Of a stretch of 64,000 nucleotides of DNA, positions 27,475 to 35,918 are shown one piece after another. The notes beneath the pieces were generated by a model that ran no database searches, was not told the origin of the DNA, and saw nothing but the letters and a program-made list of their open reading frames with translations. Origin of the DNA: Phytomonospora endophytica (GTDB lineage: Bacteria; Actinomycetota; Actinomycetes; Mycobacteriales; Micromonosporaceae); contig NZ_JACHGT010000005.1 in assembly GCF_014202425.1 (NCBI RefSeq), forward strand, positions 124,001 to 188,000. The letters run 5' to 3'. The position numbers were made by a program, and so were the translations under genes. The stretch's first letter is position 1; every line of letters begins with the position of its first letter.

Positions 27475-27513
27475 GCGAAGGCCCCCGTGCTCGACGAGCA
27501 CGGGGGCCTTCGC
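27475..27513 (-). terminator. Long hairpin after sucB
   Basis: GCGAAGGCCCCCGTGCTCG pairs perfectly with its complement around a single A, giving a practical 17-bp stem with 5-base loop. It starts 9 bases past the sucB stop and lies before corA. No T-run follows on either strand. Confidence 0.85.
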
Positions 27514-27522
27514 GGTTCGTTC

Positions 27523-29265
27523 CTAGAGGCCGAGTTCGGCTTCGAAGTTGCCCTCTTCCAGACGCGCCTTGACGTGCGTCAGGTAGCGGGCCGCGTCGGC
27601 GCCGTCCACGATCCGGTGGTCGTAGGACAGGGCCAGGAACATCATCGACCGCGGCACGATGACCTCGCCGAGCTGCGGGTCGTTGACCACGACCGCGCGC
27701 TTGACGACGGCCCCGGTGCCCAGGATCGCCGACTGCGGCGCGTTGACGATCGGCGTGTCGAACAGCGCGCCGCGCGAACCGGTGTTGGTCAGCGTGAACG
27801 TGCCGCCGGCGATGTCGTCCGGGGTCAGCTTGTTGGTGCGGGTCCGCTCGGCCAGGTCGGCGATGCGCTTGGCGATCCCGGCCAGGTTCAGGTCACCGGC
27901 GTTCTTGATGACCGGGACGATCAGGCCCTTCTCGGTGTCCACCGCCACGCCGAGGTTCTCGGCGTCGGGGTAGGTGACCGTCTTGGCCTCCATGTCGATC
28001 GTTGCGTTGACCTGCGGGAAGACCTGCAGGGCCTCGACGGCCGCCTGCGCGAAGAACGGCAGGAAGGACAGCTTCACGCCGTGGCGGGCCAGGAAGGCGT
28101 CCTTGGCCCTGGCGCGTAGCTGCGCGACCTTCGTGACGTCGATCTCGACGACCGAGGTGAGCTGCGCCTGCGTGTGCAGCGCCTCGACCATGCGCGTGGC
28201 GATCGTCTGCCGCAGCCGCGACATCTTCTCGGTGCGGCCGCGCAGCGGGCTCGGCTCACTCGGCGTCGCGGCCTTCGCCGGGGCGGCGGCAGCGGCGGGA
28301 GCCGCGGCGGCCGGAGCGGGCGCCTTGGCGGCCTCGGCGGCGGCCAGCACGTCCTGCTTGCGGATGCGTCCGCCGACACCGGTGCCGGACAGCGAGGACA
28401 GGTCGACACCGTGCTCGTTGGCGAGCTTGCGGACCAGCGGCGTCACGTACGCGCCGCCGTTCTGCGCGGCGGCCGGCTCGGCGGCCTTCGCGGGGGCGGG
28501 AGCCGCCGCGGGTGCCGGAGCGGGAGCGGCGGCGGGAGCCGGAGCGGGCTTCGGAGCCGGAGCCGCGGCGGGGGCCGGAGCCGGCTCGGCGGCCGGCGCG
28601 GGCTTCTCGGCCGGGGCCGGAGCGGCCGCCGGAGCGTCACCCGAGGTCCCGATCACCGCGAGGGTCGCGCCGACGTCGACGGTCTCGTCCTCGGCGGCCT
28701 TGATCTCCAGCAAAGTACCCGCGACGGGCGACGGGATCTCGGTGTCGACCTTGTCCGTCGACACCTCCAGCAACGGTTCGTCGACCTCGACGGAGTCACC
28801 GACGGCCTTGAGCCAACGCGTCACCGTGCCCTCGGTGACCGACTCGCCCAGCGCGGGCATCGGCACCTCGGTGCCCGACCCGCCCGAAGAGGCGGCCGGA
28901 GCGGCCTCGGCGGCGGGAGCGGGTTCCGGCTCGGGCTCCGCCTCGGCGGCGGGCTCGGGCTCGGCCTCGGCGGCGGGCTCCTCGGCGGGAGCGGCCGGGG
29001 AGGCCGGGGCCTCATCGGTCGACTCGCCCTCTTCGGAGATCACCGCGAGCTCCCCGCCGACGTCGACGGTCTCGTCCTCCGCCGCGACGATGCGCGACAC
29101 GATGCCGGCCGCGGGCGAGGGGATCTCGGTGTCGACTTTGTCGGTGGAGACCTCCAGCAGCGGTTCGTCGACTTCGACGCGCTCGCCTTCCTTCTTCAGC
29201 CAACGGGTGATGGTGCCCTCGGTGACGCTCTCTCCGAGCGCGGGCATGGTGACCGATACCGGCAT
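27523..29265 (-). CDS. sucB: 2-oxoglutarate dehydrogenase E2 (dihydrolipoyl succinyltransferase)
   Basis: The 580-residue product has two lipoyl domains, each with the lipoylated lysine in [14 protein letters not shown] (near residues 45 and 180). Long Ala/Pro/Glu linkers separate them, then a peripheral subunit-binding domain ([16 protein letters not shown]) and the catalytic CoA-acyltransferase domain ending with [14 protein letters not shown]. This architecture is that of actinobacterial SucB (TIGR02927). It carries succinyl or acyl groups between E1 and E3. ATG 29265 is preferred: AGGAG lies 10 bases upstream, whereas TTG 29274 is almost inside that site. lpdA lies 23 bases upstream. Confidence 0.95.
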   Translation of the reverse strand: MPVSVTMPALGESVTEGTITRWLKKEGERVEVDEPLLEVSTDKVDTEIPSPAAGIVSRIVAAEDETVDVGGELAVISEEGESTDEAPASPAAPAEEPAAEAEPEPAAEAEPEPEPAPAAEAAPAASSGGSGTEVPMPALGESVTEGTVTRWLKAVGDSVEVDEPLLEVSTDKVDTEIPSPVAGTLLEIKAAEDETVDVGATLAVIGTSGDAPAAAPAPAEKPAPAAEPAPAPAAAPAPKPAPAPAAAPAPAPAAAPAPAKAAEPAAAQNGGAYVTPLVRKLANEHGVDLSSLSGTGVGGRIRKQDVLAAAEAAKAPAPAAAAPAAAAAPAKAATPSEPSPLRGRTEKMSRLRQTIATRMVEALHTQAQLTSVVEIDVTKVAQLRARAKDAFLARHGVKLSFLPFFAQAAVEALQVFPQVNATIDMEAKTVTYPDAENLGVAVDTEKGLIVPVIKNAGDLNLAGIAKRIADLAERTRTNKLTPDDIAGGTFTLTNTGSRGALFDTPIVNAPQSAILGTGAVVKRAVVVNDPQLGEVIVPRSMMFLALSYDHRIVDGADAARYLTHVKARLEEGNFEAELGL

Positions 29266-29288
29266 GGTCGTCAAACTCCTGTGGTCGT

Positions 29289-30674
29289 CTACGCGTGCGC
29301 GTGCAGCGGCTTGCCCGCGAGGGCCAGGTGGGCCTCGCCGAGTGCCTCGTTCTGGGTCGGGTGCATGTGGATGAGCTGGGCGACGTCACTCGGGAACGCC
29401 TCCCAGTTGTAGATCAACTGGGCCTCGCCGATCAACTCGCCGACGCGGCTGCCGACCATGTGTACACCCACCACGGGGCCGTCGACGACACCGACGAGCT
29501 TGACGAATCCCTGGGTCTTGAGGATCTGGCTCTTGCCGTTGCCGCCGAGGTTGTAGTTGTAGGTCTTGACCTTGTCGGCCCCGTACTTCTCCTTGGCCTT
29601 CTCCTCGGTGAGTCCGACGGAGGCGACCTCGGGTTCGCAGTACGTCACGCGCGGGATGCCGTTCTCGTCGATCGGCTGCGGGTCGAGACCCGCGATGTCC
29701 TCGGCGACGAAGATGCCCTGCGCGAAACCGCGGTGGGCCAGCTGCATGCCGGGGACGATGTCGCCGACGGCGTAGACGCCGGGGATGTTGGTGCGCAGGC
29801 GCTCGTCGGTGAGGACGAAACCGCGGTCCATGCCGACGCCCTGCTCCTCGTAGCCGATGCCCTGGGTGACCGGACCGCGGCCGACGGCCACCAGCAGCAG
29901 TTCGGCCTCGACGACCTCGCCGCCCTGGATCGTCACGGAAACGCCGGTGTCGGTGTGCTTGACCGACTCGAAGGGCTTGCCGGTCTTGAAGGTGATGCCG
30001 CGCTTGCGGAAGGTCCGCTCCACCTGCTTGGAGCAGTCGGCGTCCTCGGCGGCGACGAGGCGGGGGAGGGCCTCGATGATGGTGACGTCGGTGCCGAAGG
30101 AGTGCCACGCGCTGGCGAACTCGACTCCGATCACACCGCCGCCCAGGATGACCGCGGAGGCGGGGACCTCGCCGAGGTTCAGGGCGTGCTCGGAGGAGAT
30201 GACCCGCTCGCCGTCGATGTCGAGGCCGGGGATCGACTTGGAGTACGAGCCGGTGGCCAGCACGAGGTTCTTGCCGGTGATGCGGCGCCCGTCGACCTCG
30301 ACGGTGTTCTTCCCGACGAGCTTGCCGGTGCCCTCGATGTAGTCGATCTTGGCGGCCTTGATCATGCCCTGCAGGCCCTTGTACAGCTTGGCGACCACGC
30401 CGTCCTTGTAGGCGTTGACGCCGCTCATGTCAATGCCGGTCAGCTCGGCGAGCACACCGAACTGCGCGCTCTCGCGGGTGGAGTCGGCGACCTCGGCGGC
30501 GTGCAGGAGCGCCTTGGTCGGGATGCAGCCACGGTGCAGGCAGGTGCCCCCCACCTTGTCCTTCTCGATCAGTGCGACGCGGAGTCCGAGCTGGACGGCA
30601 CGGAGGGCGCAGGCGTAACCGCCGCTACCGCCGCCCAGGATTACCACGTCGTAACCAAGGTTCGGGTCGCTCAC
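29289..30674 (-). CDS. lpdA: Dihydrolipoyl dehydrogenase (E3)
   Basis: The 461-residue flavoprotein reoxidises dihydrolipoamide on E2 using NAD+. Visible are the FAD motif [17 protein letters not shown], the redox disulfide [17 protein letters not shown], the NAD motif [23 protein letters not shown], and the catalytic HxxxxE as [13 protein letters not shown] 30674 is chosen for its GGGAG site 6 bases upstream. It is the first gene of the lpdA-sucB operon. Confidence 0.96.
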   Translation of the reverse strand: MSDPNLGYDVVILGGGSGGYACALRAVQLGLRVALIEKDKVGGTCLHRGCIPTKALLHAAEVADSTRESAQFGVLAELTGIDMSGVNAYKDGVVAKLYKGLQGMIKAAKIDYIEGTGKLVGKNTVEVDGRRITGKNLVLATGSYSKSIPGLDIDGERVISSEHALNLGEVPASAVILGGGVIGVEFASAWHSFGTDVTIIEALPRLVAAEDADCSKQVERTFRKRGITFKTGKPFESVKHTDTGVSVTIQGGEVVEAELLLVAVGRGPVTQGIGYEEQGVGMDRGFVLTDERLRTNIPGVYAVGDIVPGMQLAHRGFAQGIFVAEDIAGLDPQPIDENGIPRVTYCEPEVASVGLTEEKAKEKYGADKVKTYNYNLGGNGKSQILKTQGFVKLVGVVDGPVVGVHMVGSRVGELIGEAQLIYNWEAFPSDVAQLIHMHPTQNEALGEAHLALAGKPLHAHA

Positions 30675-30790
30675 GAGTTCTCCCAAAGTCATCCTCAAGG
30701 TTCGCTGCCCATCCTCGCACCTGGCGCGAGTCGCATGTGGCGGGACCCGTGCGCCGGTGTGTGCGGAGACACGTGGACCGTCCCATAGTC

Positions 30791-30821
30791 TTGACAGACA
30801 TTTGAATCTCGTCCATATATT
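30791..30821 (+). promoter_or_regulatory. Vegetative-type promoter of the 107-aa gene
   Basis: TTGACA at 30791-30796 is followed by an unusually AT-rich stretch with CATATATT at 30814-30821. Best -10 readings are CATATA with a 17-base spacer or TATATT with 19. It lies 28 bases before the start and 15 bases before the AAGGAGG site. It is the most consensus-like -35 in its neighbourhood. Confidence 0.65.
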
Positions 30822-30848
30822 GACCTCTCGTGTGCAAGGAGGAATGCC

Positions 30849-31172
30849 GTGCGTCTGTTCCGCCGCAAGCGTCGCCCGGGCAACGGCGATCGGGCCCGGA
30901 CCCAGCTCGACACCTCCCACCTGGAGGAATTCGTGCGAACGCGCATCGGGGTCGAGGCCTACGTCGAGCCGCAGACGACGGTCACCGAGACGACCGTGAT
31001 CTTGATCGCCAGTGACGGTGAATGGACGCGCCGCCGCATCGACGCCCCCGACGCGGCCTACCGCCTCGGGCAGCGTCTCGGCATCCCGGTCTACGACGTG
31101 GCCCGCGTGGGATACCCGCAGCGCAAGCGCGACTACGACGCCCGTCAGCGCGTCAAGCGGACGCGCGAGTGA
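30849..31172 (+). CDS. Conserved small actinobacterial protein, unknown function
   Basis: The 107-residue product is basic at both ends (RLFRRKRRPG; RKRDYDARQRVKRTRE). A compact alpha/beta core sits between, containing TVTETTVILIASDGEWTRRRI and LGQRLGIPVYDVARVGYP. I recognise it as a type of small protein often encoded near lpdA/sucB in actinobacteria but know no function. GTG 30849 has AAGGAGG 6 bases upstream and a good promoter. It is divergent from lpdA. Confidence 0.8.
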   Translation: MRLFRRKRRPGNGDRARTQLDTSHLEEFVRTRIGVEAYVEPQTTVTETTVILIASDGEWTRRRIDAPDAAYRLGQRLGIPVYDVARVGYPQRKRDYDARQRVKRTRE

Positions 31173-31176
31173 CCGT

Positions 31177-31194
31177 CGCCGGTTCGGGCCGGCG
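31177..31194 (+). terminator. Weak hairpin after the 107-aa gene
   Basis: CGCCGG-TTCGGG-CCGGCG forms a 6-bp stem 4 bases past the stop. A diverged second copy of the string GTGACCGTCGC..GTTCGG occurs about 59 bases on. The rest of the 127-base gap shows nothing else. Confidence 0.4.
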
Positions 31195-31299
31195 AGTGTG
31201 ACCGCGACGCGCGGCACGCGGGCGCACGGGTGACCGTCGCGAGTTCGGCGGCCGGTTGAAGTCCCGGCCCCCGCACCGCCCTCGACACCGGTCCGCGTG

Positions 31300-32340
31300 T
31301 CAGCCCCCGGCCCCGGCGCGCGATGCGCGCCCGTGGGCGGCGGCGGCCAGCTCGGCCACCGGGTAGGGCGTCGTCTTCGGCCCGGCGATCAGCCGGTCGA
31401 GGAAACCGGCCATCACCACTGCCGTCGGGGCGTGCCGGTCGAGGATCTCCGCGACCGGCGCGGGGACGTCCGCCGGTCGCTCGCCGCGCGTCCACCCTGC
31501 GACGAAGTCGCCGTGGCCGCGCCCGGCCCGGTAGCGCGCGGCGATGTGGTGGTTGACCAGGTGCGCGGCCCCGTAGGCGAGATCGTAGTCACGGTGCACC
31601 GCGAGGAAGGCGCGCTCGCCGGGCGACAGGTCGAAGTCCTCGCCGACGGCCAGGCCGAAGTCGGTGAGGTAGTGGTGGCGGCCGTCGGTGACGACGTTGC
31701 GGTAGTGGGCGTCGAAGTGGACGAGGCCCCGGTCGCGCATGAACGCCGCCGTCGCCGCGAGCTCCGCCTCGACCCGCGCGTACGCCCCGGGCCCCTGCTC
31801 CGGCAGCCACCGGTACAGGGCGTGCGGGAAGTACTCCAGGAAGACCACGAGGCTCGCCGTGGAACCCGCGATCGCCTCCAGCCGCGCCCGGACCGCCGGC
31901 GACCCGTCCCAGTACGCGACCCGCTCGTCGAGGCTCCGGCCGTCATCGGCGCCCGCCGATCCCGGCAGCACCCGCCAGTGGTGGAGCAGTGGGAAACCCG
32001 CGTGTTCGCCGTCGAGGACCCAGCCCGTGGTCATCAGGTGCGCGGCCAGCTCCCGCCAGGCGCCGAACCCCGCCGAGCCCACCCCGTACTGATAGAAGGG
32101 CGGCAGGCCGAACAGGTTCGCCGTCGAGCGGTGGTGTTCCGGCCGGGCCTCCAGGTCGGTCAGCGGGATCTTCTTGACGAAGACCCGTACGCCCTCGACC
32201 GACAGCAGGACCGAGCTTCCGCCGATTCCGGTCTCGTGCGGCTCGCCGCCCGCCAGGAGCGCGGACAGTTCCTCGTCGCCGTACGTTCCGAGCCGCGCGG
32301 CGACCGTGTCGTGGGCGTGCCGGCGATCGTCGCGGTTCAT
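31300..32340 (-). CDS. Protein-kinase-fold protein
   Basis: The 346-residue product has the kinase-fold residues in order: an ATP-lysine candidate in VRVFVKKIPL (56/57), the catalytic-loop pattern GLVHFDAHYRN (Asp210, Asn215) and the metal-binding DFG (227-229). The G-loop is degenerate (GIGGSSVLL). It lacks the standard HRD arginine, as in aminoglycoside-phosphotransferase-like or atypical kinases. Substrate could be a protein or a small molecule. It follows the ABC-F gene by 70 bases on the same strand, which hints at co-expression and perhaps a role in drug resistance, but that is inference. Confidence 0.72.
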   Translation of the reverse strand: MNRDDRRHAHDTVAARLGTYGDEELSALLAGGEPHETGIGGSSVLLSVEGVRVFVKKIPLTDLEARPEHHRSTANLFGLPPFYQYGVGSAGFGAWRELAAHLMTTGWVLDGEHAGFPLLHHWRVLPGSAGADDGRSLDERVAYWDGSPAVRARLEAIAGSTASLVVFLEYFPHALYRWLPEQGPGAYARVEAELAATAAFMRDRGLVHFDAHYRNVVTDGRHHYLTDFGLAVGEDFDLSPGERAFLAVHRDYDLAYGAAHLVNHHIAARYRAGRGHGDFVAGWTRGERPADVPAPVAEILDRHAPTAVVMAGFLDRLIAGPKTTPYPVAELAAAAHGRASRAGAGG

Positions 32341-32410
32341 ACGGGCTCCTCGGGCTGGAACGGCGGGCGAACGCGACCGTAACCGGTCCCGTCCGCCCGC
32401 GCGCCCGCTT

Positions 32411-34072
32411 TTACGGCTCCTCGACCGAGGAGGTCAGCCCCGGCTCCTCGCCGCGCTCCAGCCGCAGCCACCGGTCGATCCCGATGGCCCGCAGGAACGG
32501 CAGGTCGTGGCTGACCACGATCAGCGCGCCCTCGTAGGACAGCAGCGCCTGTTCGAGCTGCCGCACGCTGGTCATGTCGAGGTTGTTCGTCGGTTCGTCG
32601 AGCATGAGCAGCTGCGGCGCCGGCTCGGCCGACAGCACCGCCGCCAGCGCCACCCGCAGGCGCTCGCCGCCCGAGAGCGTGCGGACCTCCTGCTCGGCGC
32701 GGGTGTTGCGGACGCCGCTGCGGCGCTGCGCCCGGTTGTTGCGGAACCCGAGCGCGGCCAGCCGCGTGCGGGCGTCGTGGTCGCTCAGTTCGGGCGCGTA
32801 ACGCCGGACGTTGTCCAGCGCGCTGGCCTCGTCGTCGAGGATCTCCAGCCGCTGCGGCAGGTAGTGCACGCCCGGGACGTTGTACCGGAAGGTGCCGCCC
32901 TCGGGCTCGATCGTGCCCGTGAGCAGCCGCATCAGCGTGGTCTTCCCGGCGCCGTTGCCGCCGGTCAGCGCGATCCGTTCGGGACCGCGCACCTCGAAGG
33001 TCACCGGCGCGGGAAGGTAGGCGTGCGCGAGGTTCTCGACCTCCAGCACCGTGCGCCCGTTCGGGACGCGCGTGTGCGGGAGGTCGAGCCTGATCACCGT
33101 CTCGTCGCGAAGCGCGAGTTCCGCATCGGCTCGGGCAGCTTCGGCCTCGGCGATCTCCGTTTCGTGGGACCCGCGTAGCTTGCCGGCGCTGACCTCGGCC
33201 TTCCGCTTGAGTCCGCCCGCGACAATCTTGGGGATGCCTCCGGCCAGTTGCGCCTTGCGGCCATTGCTCGTACGGCGGTCGATCTTGATCTGGGCCTCAA
33301 TGAGTTCTCTCTTCTGCTTGCGGAGGTCGGCCTGCGCCGTGCGCAGCGCGCGTTCGGCGACGTCGGTCTCGCCGGCCACGGCCTCCTCGTACATGGAGAA
33401 GTCGCCGCCGTACATGCGCACACGTCCTTCGCGCAGTTCGGCGATCTGGTCGACCTGGTCGAGGAGTTCGCGGTCGTGGCTGACCAGCAGCAGCGCACCG
33501 CTGAACTCGGCGACGGCCCGGTAGAGGTTGCGCCGGGCGGACAGGTCCAGGTTGTTCGTCGGCTCGTCCAGGAGCAGCACCGTCGGTTCCGACAGCAGCT
33601 TCCCGGCGAGGCCGACCAGCATCGACTCCCCGCCCGACAGGGTCGAGACGGGCCGGTCGAGCTCCACGTGGGGCAGGCCGAGCCGGTCGAGGGTCGCGCG
33701 GGCGCGCTCCTCGACGTCCCAGGCGTCGCCGACGGCCGCGAAGTGCGCCTCGTCGGCGTCCCCGCCCTCGATGGCGCGCAGGGCGGCGCGGACTCCCGCG
33801 ATGCCGAGCAGATCGTCGACCGTCCGGTGCAGCTGGAGCGGCAGCTCCTGCGGCAGGTAGGCCAGCTCACCGGCCAGGGTGATGTGCCCGCCGGTCGGTG
33901 TGAGCAGGCCCGCGATGAGCTTGAGGAGGGTCGACTTTCCGGAGCCGTTGTCGCCGATGAGGGCGGTCCGGCCGGTCCCGGCGGTGAAGTCGAGTCCGGT
34001 GAACACCGGGCTGCCGTCCGGCCAGGAGAAGGTCAGGCCGGTGCAGACGATGGAATGTTGGGCGGTGGTCAT
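32411..34072 (-). CDS. ABC-F ATPase (ribosome-protection type)
   Basis: The 553-residue product has two ABC domains and no membrane segments: Walker A GDNGSGKST with signature LSGGE and LLLDEPTNNLDL, then GGNGAGKTT with LSGGE and LMLDEPTNNLDM. A charged helical linker (~230-310, AQADLRKQKRELIEAQIKI) lies between; this is the arm that reaches into the ribosome in ABC-F proteins. Members either protect ribosomes from antibiotics or act in translation. The long leader with an upstream ORF favours an antibiotic-inducible type. ATG 34072 follows CCGGAG and overlaps the leader ORF stop (ATGA). Confidence 0.9.
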   Translation of the reverse strand: MTTAQHSIVCTGLTFSWPDGSPVFTGLDFTAGTGRTALIGDNGSGKSTLLKLIAGLLTPTGGHITLAGELAYLPQELPLQLHRTVDDLLGIAGVRAALRAIEGGDADEAHFAAVGDAWDVEERARATLDRLGLPHVELDRPVSTLSGGESMLVGLAGKLLSEPTVLLLDEPTNNLDLSARRNLYRAVAEFSGALLLVSHDRELLDQVDQIAELREGRVRMYGGDFSMYEEAVAGETDVAERALRTAQADLRKQKRELIEAQIKIDRRTSNGRKAQLAGGIPKIVAGGLKRKAEVSAGKLRGSHETEIAEAEAARADAELALRDETVIRLDLPHTRVPNGRTVLEVENLAHAYLPAPVTFEVRGPERIALTGGNGAGKTTLMRLLTGTIEPEGGTFRYNVPGVHYLPQRLEILDDEASALDNVRRYAPELSDHDARTRLAALGFRNNRAQRRSGVRNTRAEQEVRTLSGGERLRVALAAVLSAEPAPQLLMLDEPTNNLDMTSVRQLEQALLSYEGALIVVSHDLPFLRAIGIDRWLRLERGEEPGLTSSVEEP

Positions 34073-34203
34073 GAGCGGCTCCGGAAAGATCTCGCGTCGG
34101 CTTCCTGCGTCGATGGCGAGACACGGCGAGTGCCGTGGAGACGGTGATCCGGGCCCGGGGCATAAAGAAACCCGACGGGAGTCCACACCAAGATCGCGCG
34201 CAT
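34069..34203 (-). CDS. 44-codon upstream ORF coupled to ABC-F
   Basis: An ATG at 34203-34201 opens a 44-codon ORF whose N-terminus reads MRAILVWTPVGFLYAPGP. Its TGA overlaps the ABC-F ATG (ATGA). Within it is a CACGGC-ACTC-GCCGTG hairpin (34122-34137). Just upstream is GTACGC/GCGTAC (34213-34232) with a CTCCTTGT loop. A possible promoter is TTGCGC, 18 bases, TATCAT (34308-34337, minus strand). Leader ORFs of this kind let drug-stalled ribosomes switch on ABC-F or methyltransferase genes. No ribosome site is clear for the leader itself, so confidence is moderate. The rest of the 289-base gap to the TetR gene shows no other gene. Confidence 0.5.
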   Translation of the reverse strand: MRAILVWTPVGFLYAPGPDHRLHGTRRVSPSTQEADARSFRSRS

Positions 34204-34361
34204 GGCGAGCGGGTACGCACAAGGAGGCGTACGGCTACGGCCGCTGCGGTGTCTCGCGATCTCAGATGTTCAATGGACGTCCTGACGTCGGGGACAAGAA
34301 CGACGCAATGATAGGCGAGGCGATCACCGGCGCGCAAGCGTGATCGCGGACACGCGTGTCG

Positions 34362-34946
34362 TCAGCGCGGTGACAGGCCCGACCAGAGGCGGTCGAGGAC
34401 GTCGCCGATTCCGCCGAGGGTCTCCTCGGGCGTGAAGGCTCCGTTCGCACTGAACGCCGCCAGGCCGTGCAGGGTCGCGACCAGGACCAGGGCCACGCGG
34501 ATGGGGTCGCCCTCGGCGAGGTCCCCGGCGCGCTGGCCGTCGCTGATCGCGTCCCGGAAGATCTCGCCCATCCGGCCGACGGCGGCCGTCAGCCGCGCCG
34601 AGACCTCCGGGTGGTGCTTGCTGGTGTACATGATCCGCAGCAGCTCGGCGTTGTCGACGGCGAAGCCGAGGTAGGCGGTGGCGAGCGCGTCGACGCGCTC
34701 GCGGGTGCCGGTTCCGCCGGCCTGTTCGAGCCCGGTGATGAGCCGTTCGTAGCCGGTGAGGGCGAGGGCGTCGAGGAGGGCCTGGCGGTCTTTGAAGTGG
34801 CGGCCGGGGGCGGCGTGGCTGACCCCGATGTCGCGGGCCAGTTCGCGCAGCGACAGCGCCGCCGCGCCGTTCTCGCGCACGGTTCGCTCGGCCGCGGTGA
34901 GCAGGGCCGCGCGGAGGTCTCCGTGGTGGTACGGGCGGGCGGACAT
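34362..34946 (-). CDS. TetR-family regulator
   Basis: The 194-residue product begins with a TetR helix-turn-helix: DLRAALLTAAERTVRENGAA, LSLRELARDIGVSHAAPGRHF, KDRQALLDALALTGYERL. A helical ligand domain follows, with a TetR_C-like region around LRIMYTSKHHPE. It is divergent from an SDR gene and should bind the intervening direct repeats. The ATG at 34946 has no strong ribosome site. Effector unknown. Confidence 0.9.
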   Translation of the reverse strand: MSARPYHHGDLRAALLTAAERTVRENGAAALSLRELARDIGVSHAAPGRHFKDRQALLDALALTGYERLITGLEQAGGTGTRERVDALATAYLGFAVDNAELLRIMYTSKHHPEVSARLTAAVGRMGEIFRDAISDGQRAGDLAEGDPIRVALVLVATLHGLAAFSANGAFTPEETLGGIGDVLDRLWSGLSPR

Positions 34947-34964
34947 GCACCGATCCTAACGTGA

Positions 34965-35007
34965 TGTTGTCGACGCCATCATTGTTGTCGTTGCCAACTT
35001 TGTTGTC
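34965..35007. promoter_or_regulatory. Three TGTTGTC direct repeats between tetR and SDR
   Basis: TGTTGTC occurs at 34965, 34983 and 35001, spaced exactly 18 bases. The region also contains GTTG-N7-CAAC and is clearly AT-richer than its surroundings. It lies in the 123-base gap between the divergent starts, so it is the best operator candidate. TTGTCA...TACATT at 35003-35018 may be promoter parts for the SDR gene, but the spacing is short. Confidence 0.5.
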
Positions 35008-35069
35008 AGCGTCTACATTGAAGGTCCGGCGCCTCCGCCCGAAGGTGGCGCCGAGCGAAGGAGAAGGTC

Positions 35070-35900
35070 ATGAGCAAGGTCTGGTTCGTCACCGGTTCGT
35101 CGCGCGGTTTCGGCCGCGAGTTCGTCGCCTCGGCCCTCGGGCGCGGGGACAAGGTCGCCGCGACCGCCCGCGACGTCACCGCTCTCGCCGATCTGGCCGC
35201 CGCCCACGGCGATGCGATCCTGCCGTTGACGCTCGACGTCACCGACCGGGAGGCGGTCTTCGCCGCCGTCACCGCGGCCCACGAGCACTTCGGGCGGCTC
35301 GACGTCGTCGTCAACAACGCCGGCTACGGGCAGTTCGGCGCGATCGAGGAGCTCACCGAGCCCCAACTGCGCGCCCAGCTGGAGACGAACCTGTTCGGCG
35401 CCATGTGGGTCACCCAGGCGGCACTGCCGATCCTGCGCGGGCAGGGCTCCGGCCACATCGTCCAGATCTCCAGCATCGGCGGCGTCGCCGCCTTCGGCCT
35501 CCTCGGCGCCTACCACGCCTCCAAGTGGGCCCTGGAGGGCTTCAGCGAGGCCCTGGCCGGTGAGGTCGCCGGGCTCGGGATCAAGGTGACCATCGTCGAG
35601 CCCGGCGGCTTCAGCACCGACTGGGGCGGCGCCTCCGCCGCCCACACCGCGCCCAACAGCGCCTACGACGCGGTGCGCGAGGCACGGGCGCGGCTGTTCG
35701 GCGGCGCGATCATCGGCGACCCGGCCGCGGCCGGTCCGGCGCTGCTGCGGATCGTCGACGCGGAGAACCCGCCGCTGCGCGTCTTCTTCGGCGCGCAGCC
35801 GCTGGAGATGATCGCGCCGATCTACGCCGAGCGGCTGCGGACCTGGAACGACTGGGCCGGGCTCTCGGTCGCGGCCCAGGGCGAGGCCGTCGTCCGCTGA
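35070..35900 (+). CDS. Short-chain dehydrogenase/reductase
   Basis: The 276-residue classical SDR has VTGSSRGFGREF (nucleotide binding), LDVTD, NNAGYG, the catalytic Ser in QISSIGG and an intact YHASK. A C-terminal VEPGGFSTDW follows, typical of the group annotated as oxidoreductases acting on small carbonyls or steroids. Substrate unknown. The ATG has GAAGGAG about 10 bases upstream. Expression is probably controlled by the divergent TetR. Confidence 0.93.
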   Translation: MSKVWFVTGSSRGFGREFVASALGRGDKVAATARDVTALADLAAAHGDAILPLTLDVTDREAVFAAVTAAHEHFGRLDVVVNNAGYGQFGAIEELTEPQLRAQLETNLFGAMWVTQAALPILRGQGSGHIVQISSIGGVAAFGLLGAYHASKWALEGFSEALAGEVAGLGIKVTIVEPGGFSTDWGGASAAHTAPNSAYDAVREARARLFGGAIIGDPAAAGPALLRIVDAENPPLRVFFGAQPLEMIAPIYAERLRTWNDWAGLSVAAQGEAVVR

Positions 35901-35918
35901 TCCCGGCGGGTCCCGGCC

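Noticed and set aside
28440-28640. Repetitive GGCGGGAGCCGGAGCGGG-type DNA as a mobile repeat
   Set aside because: It is the Ala/Pro linker of sucB, low-complexity coding sequence usual for E2 proteins.
32341-32410. Terminator between ABC-F and the kinase-like gene
   Set aside because: Only a loose GCGGGC/GCCCGC pairing over a long loop is present; not enough to call, so co-transcription is left open.
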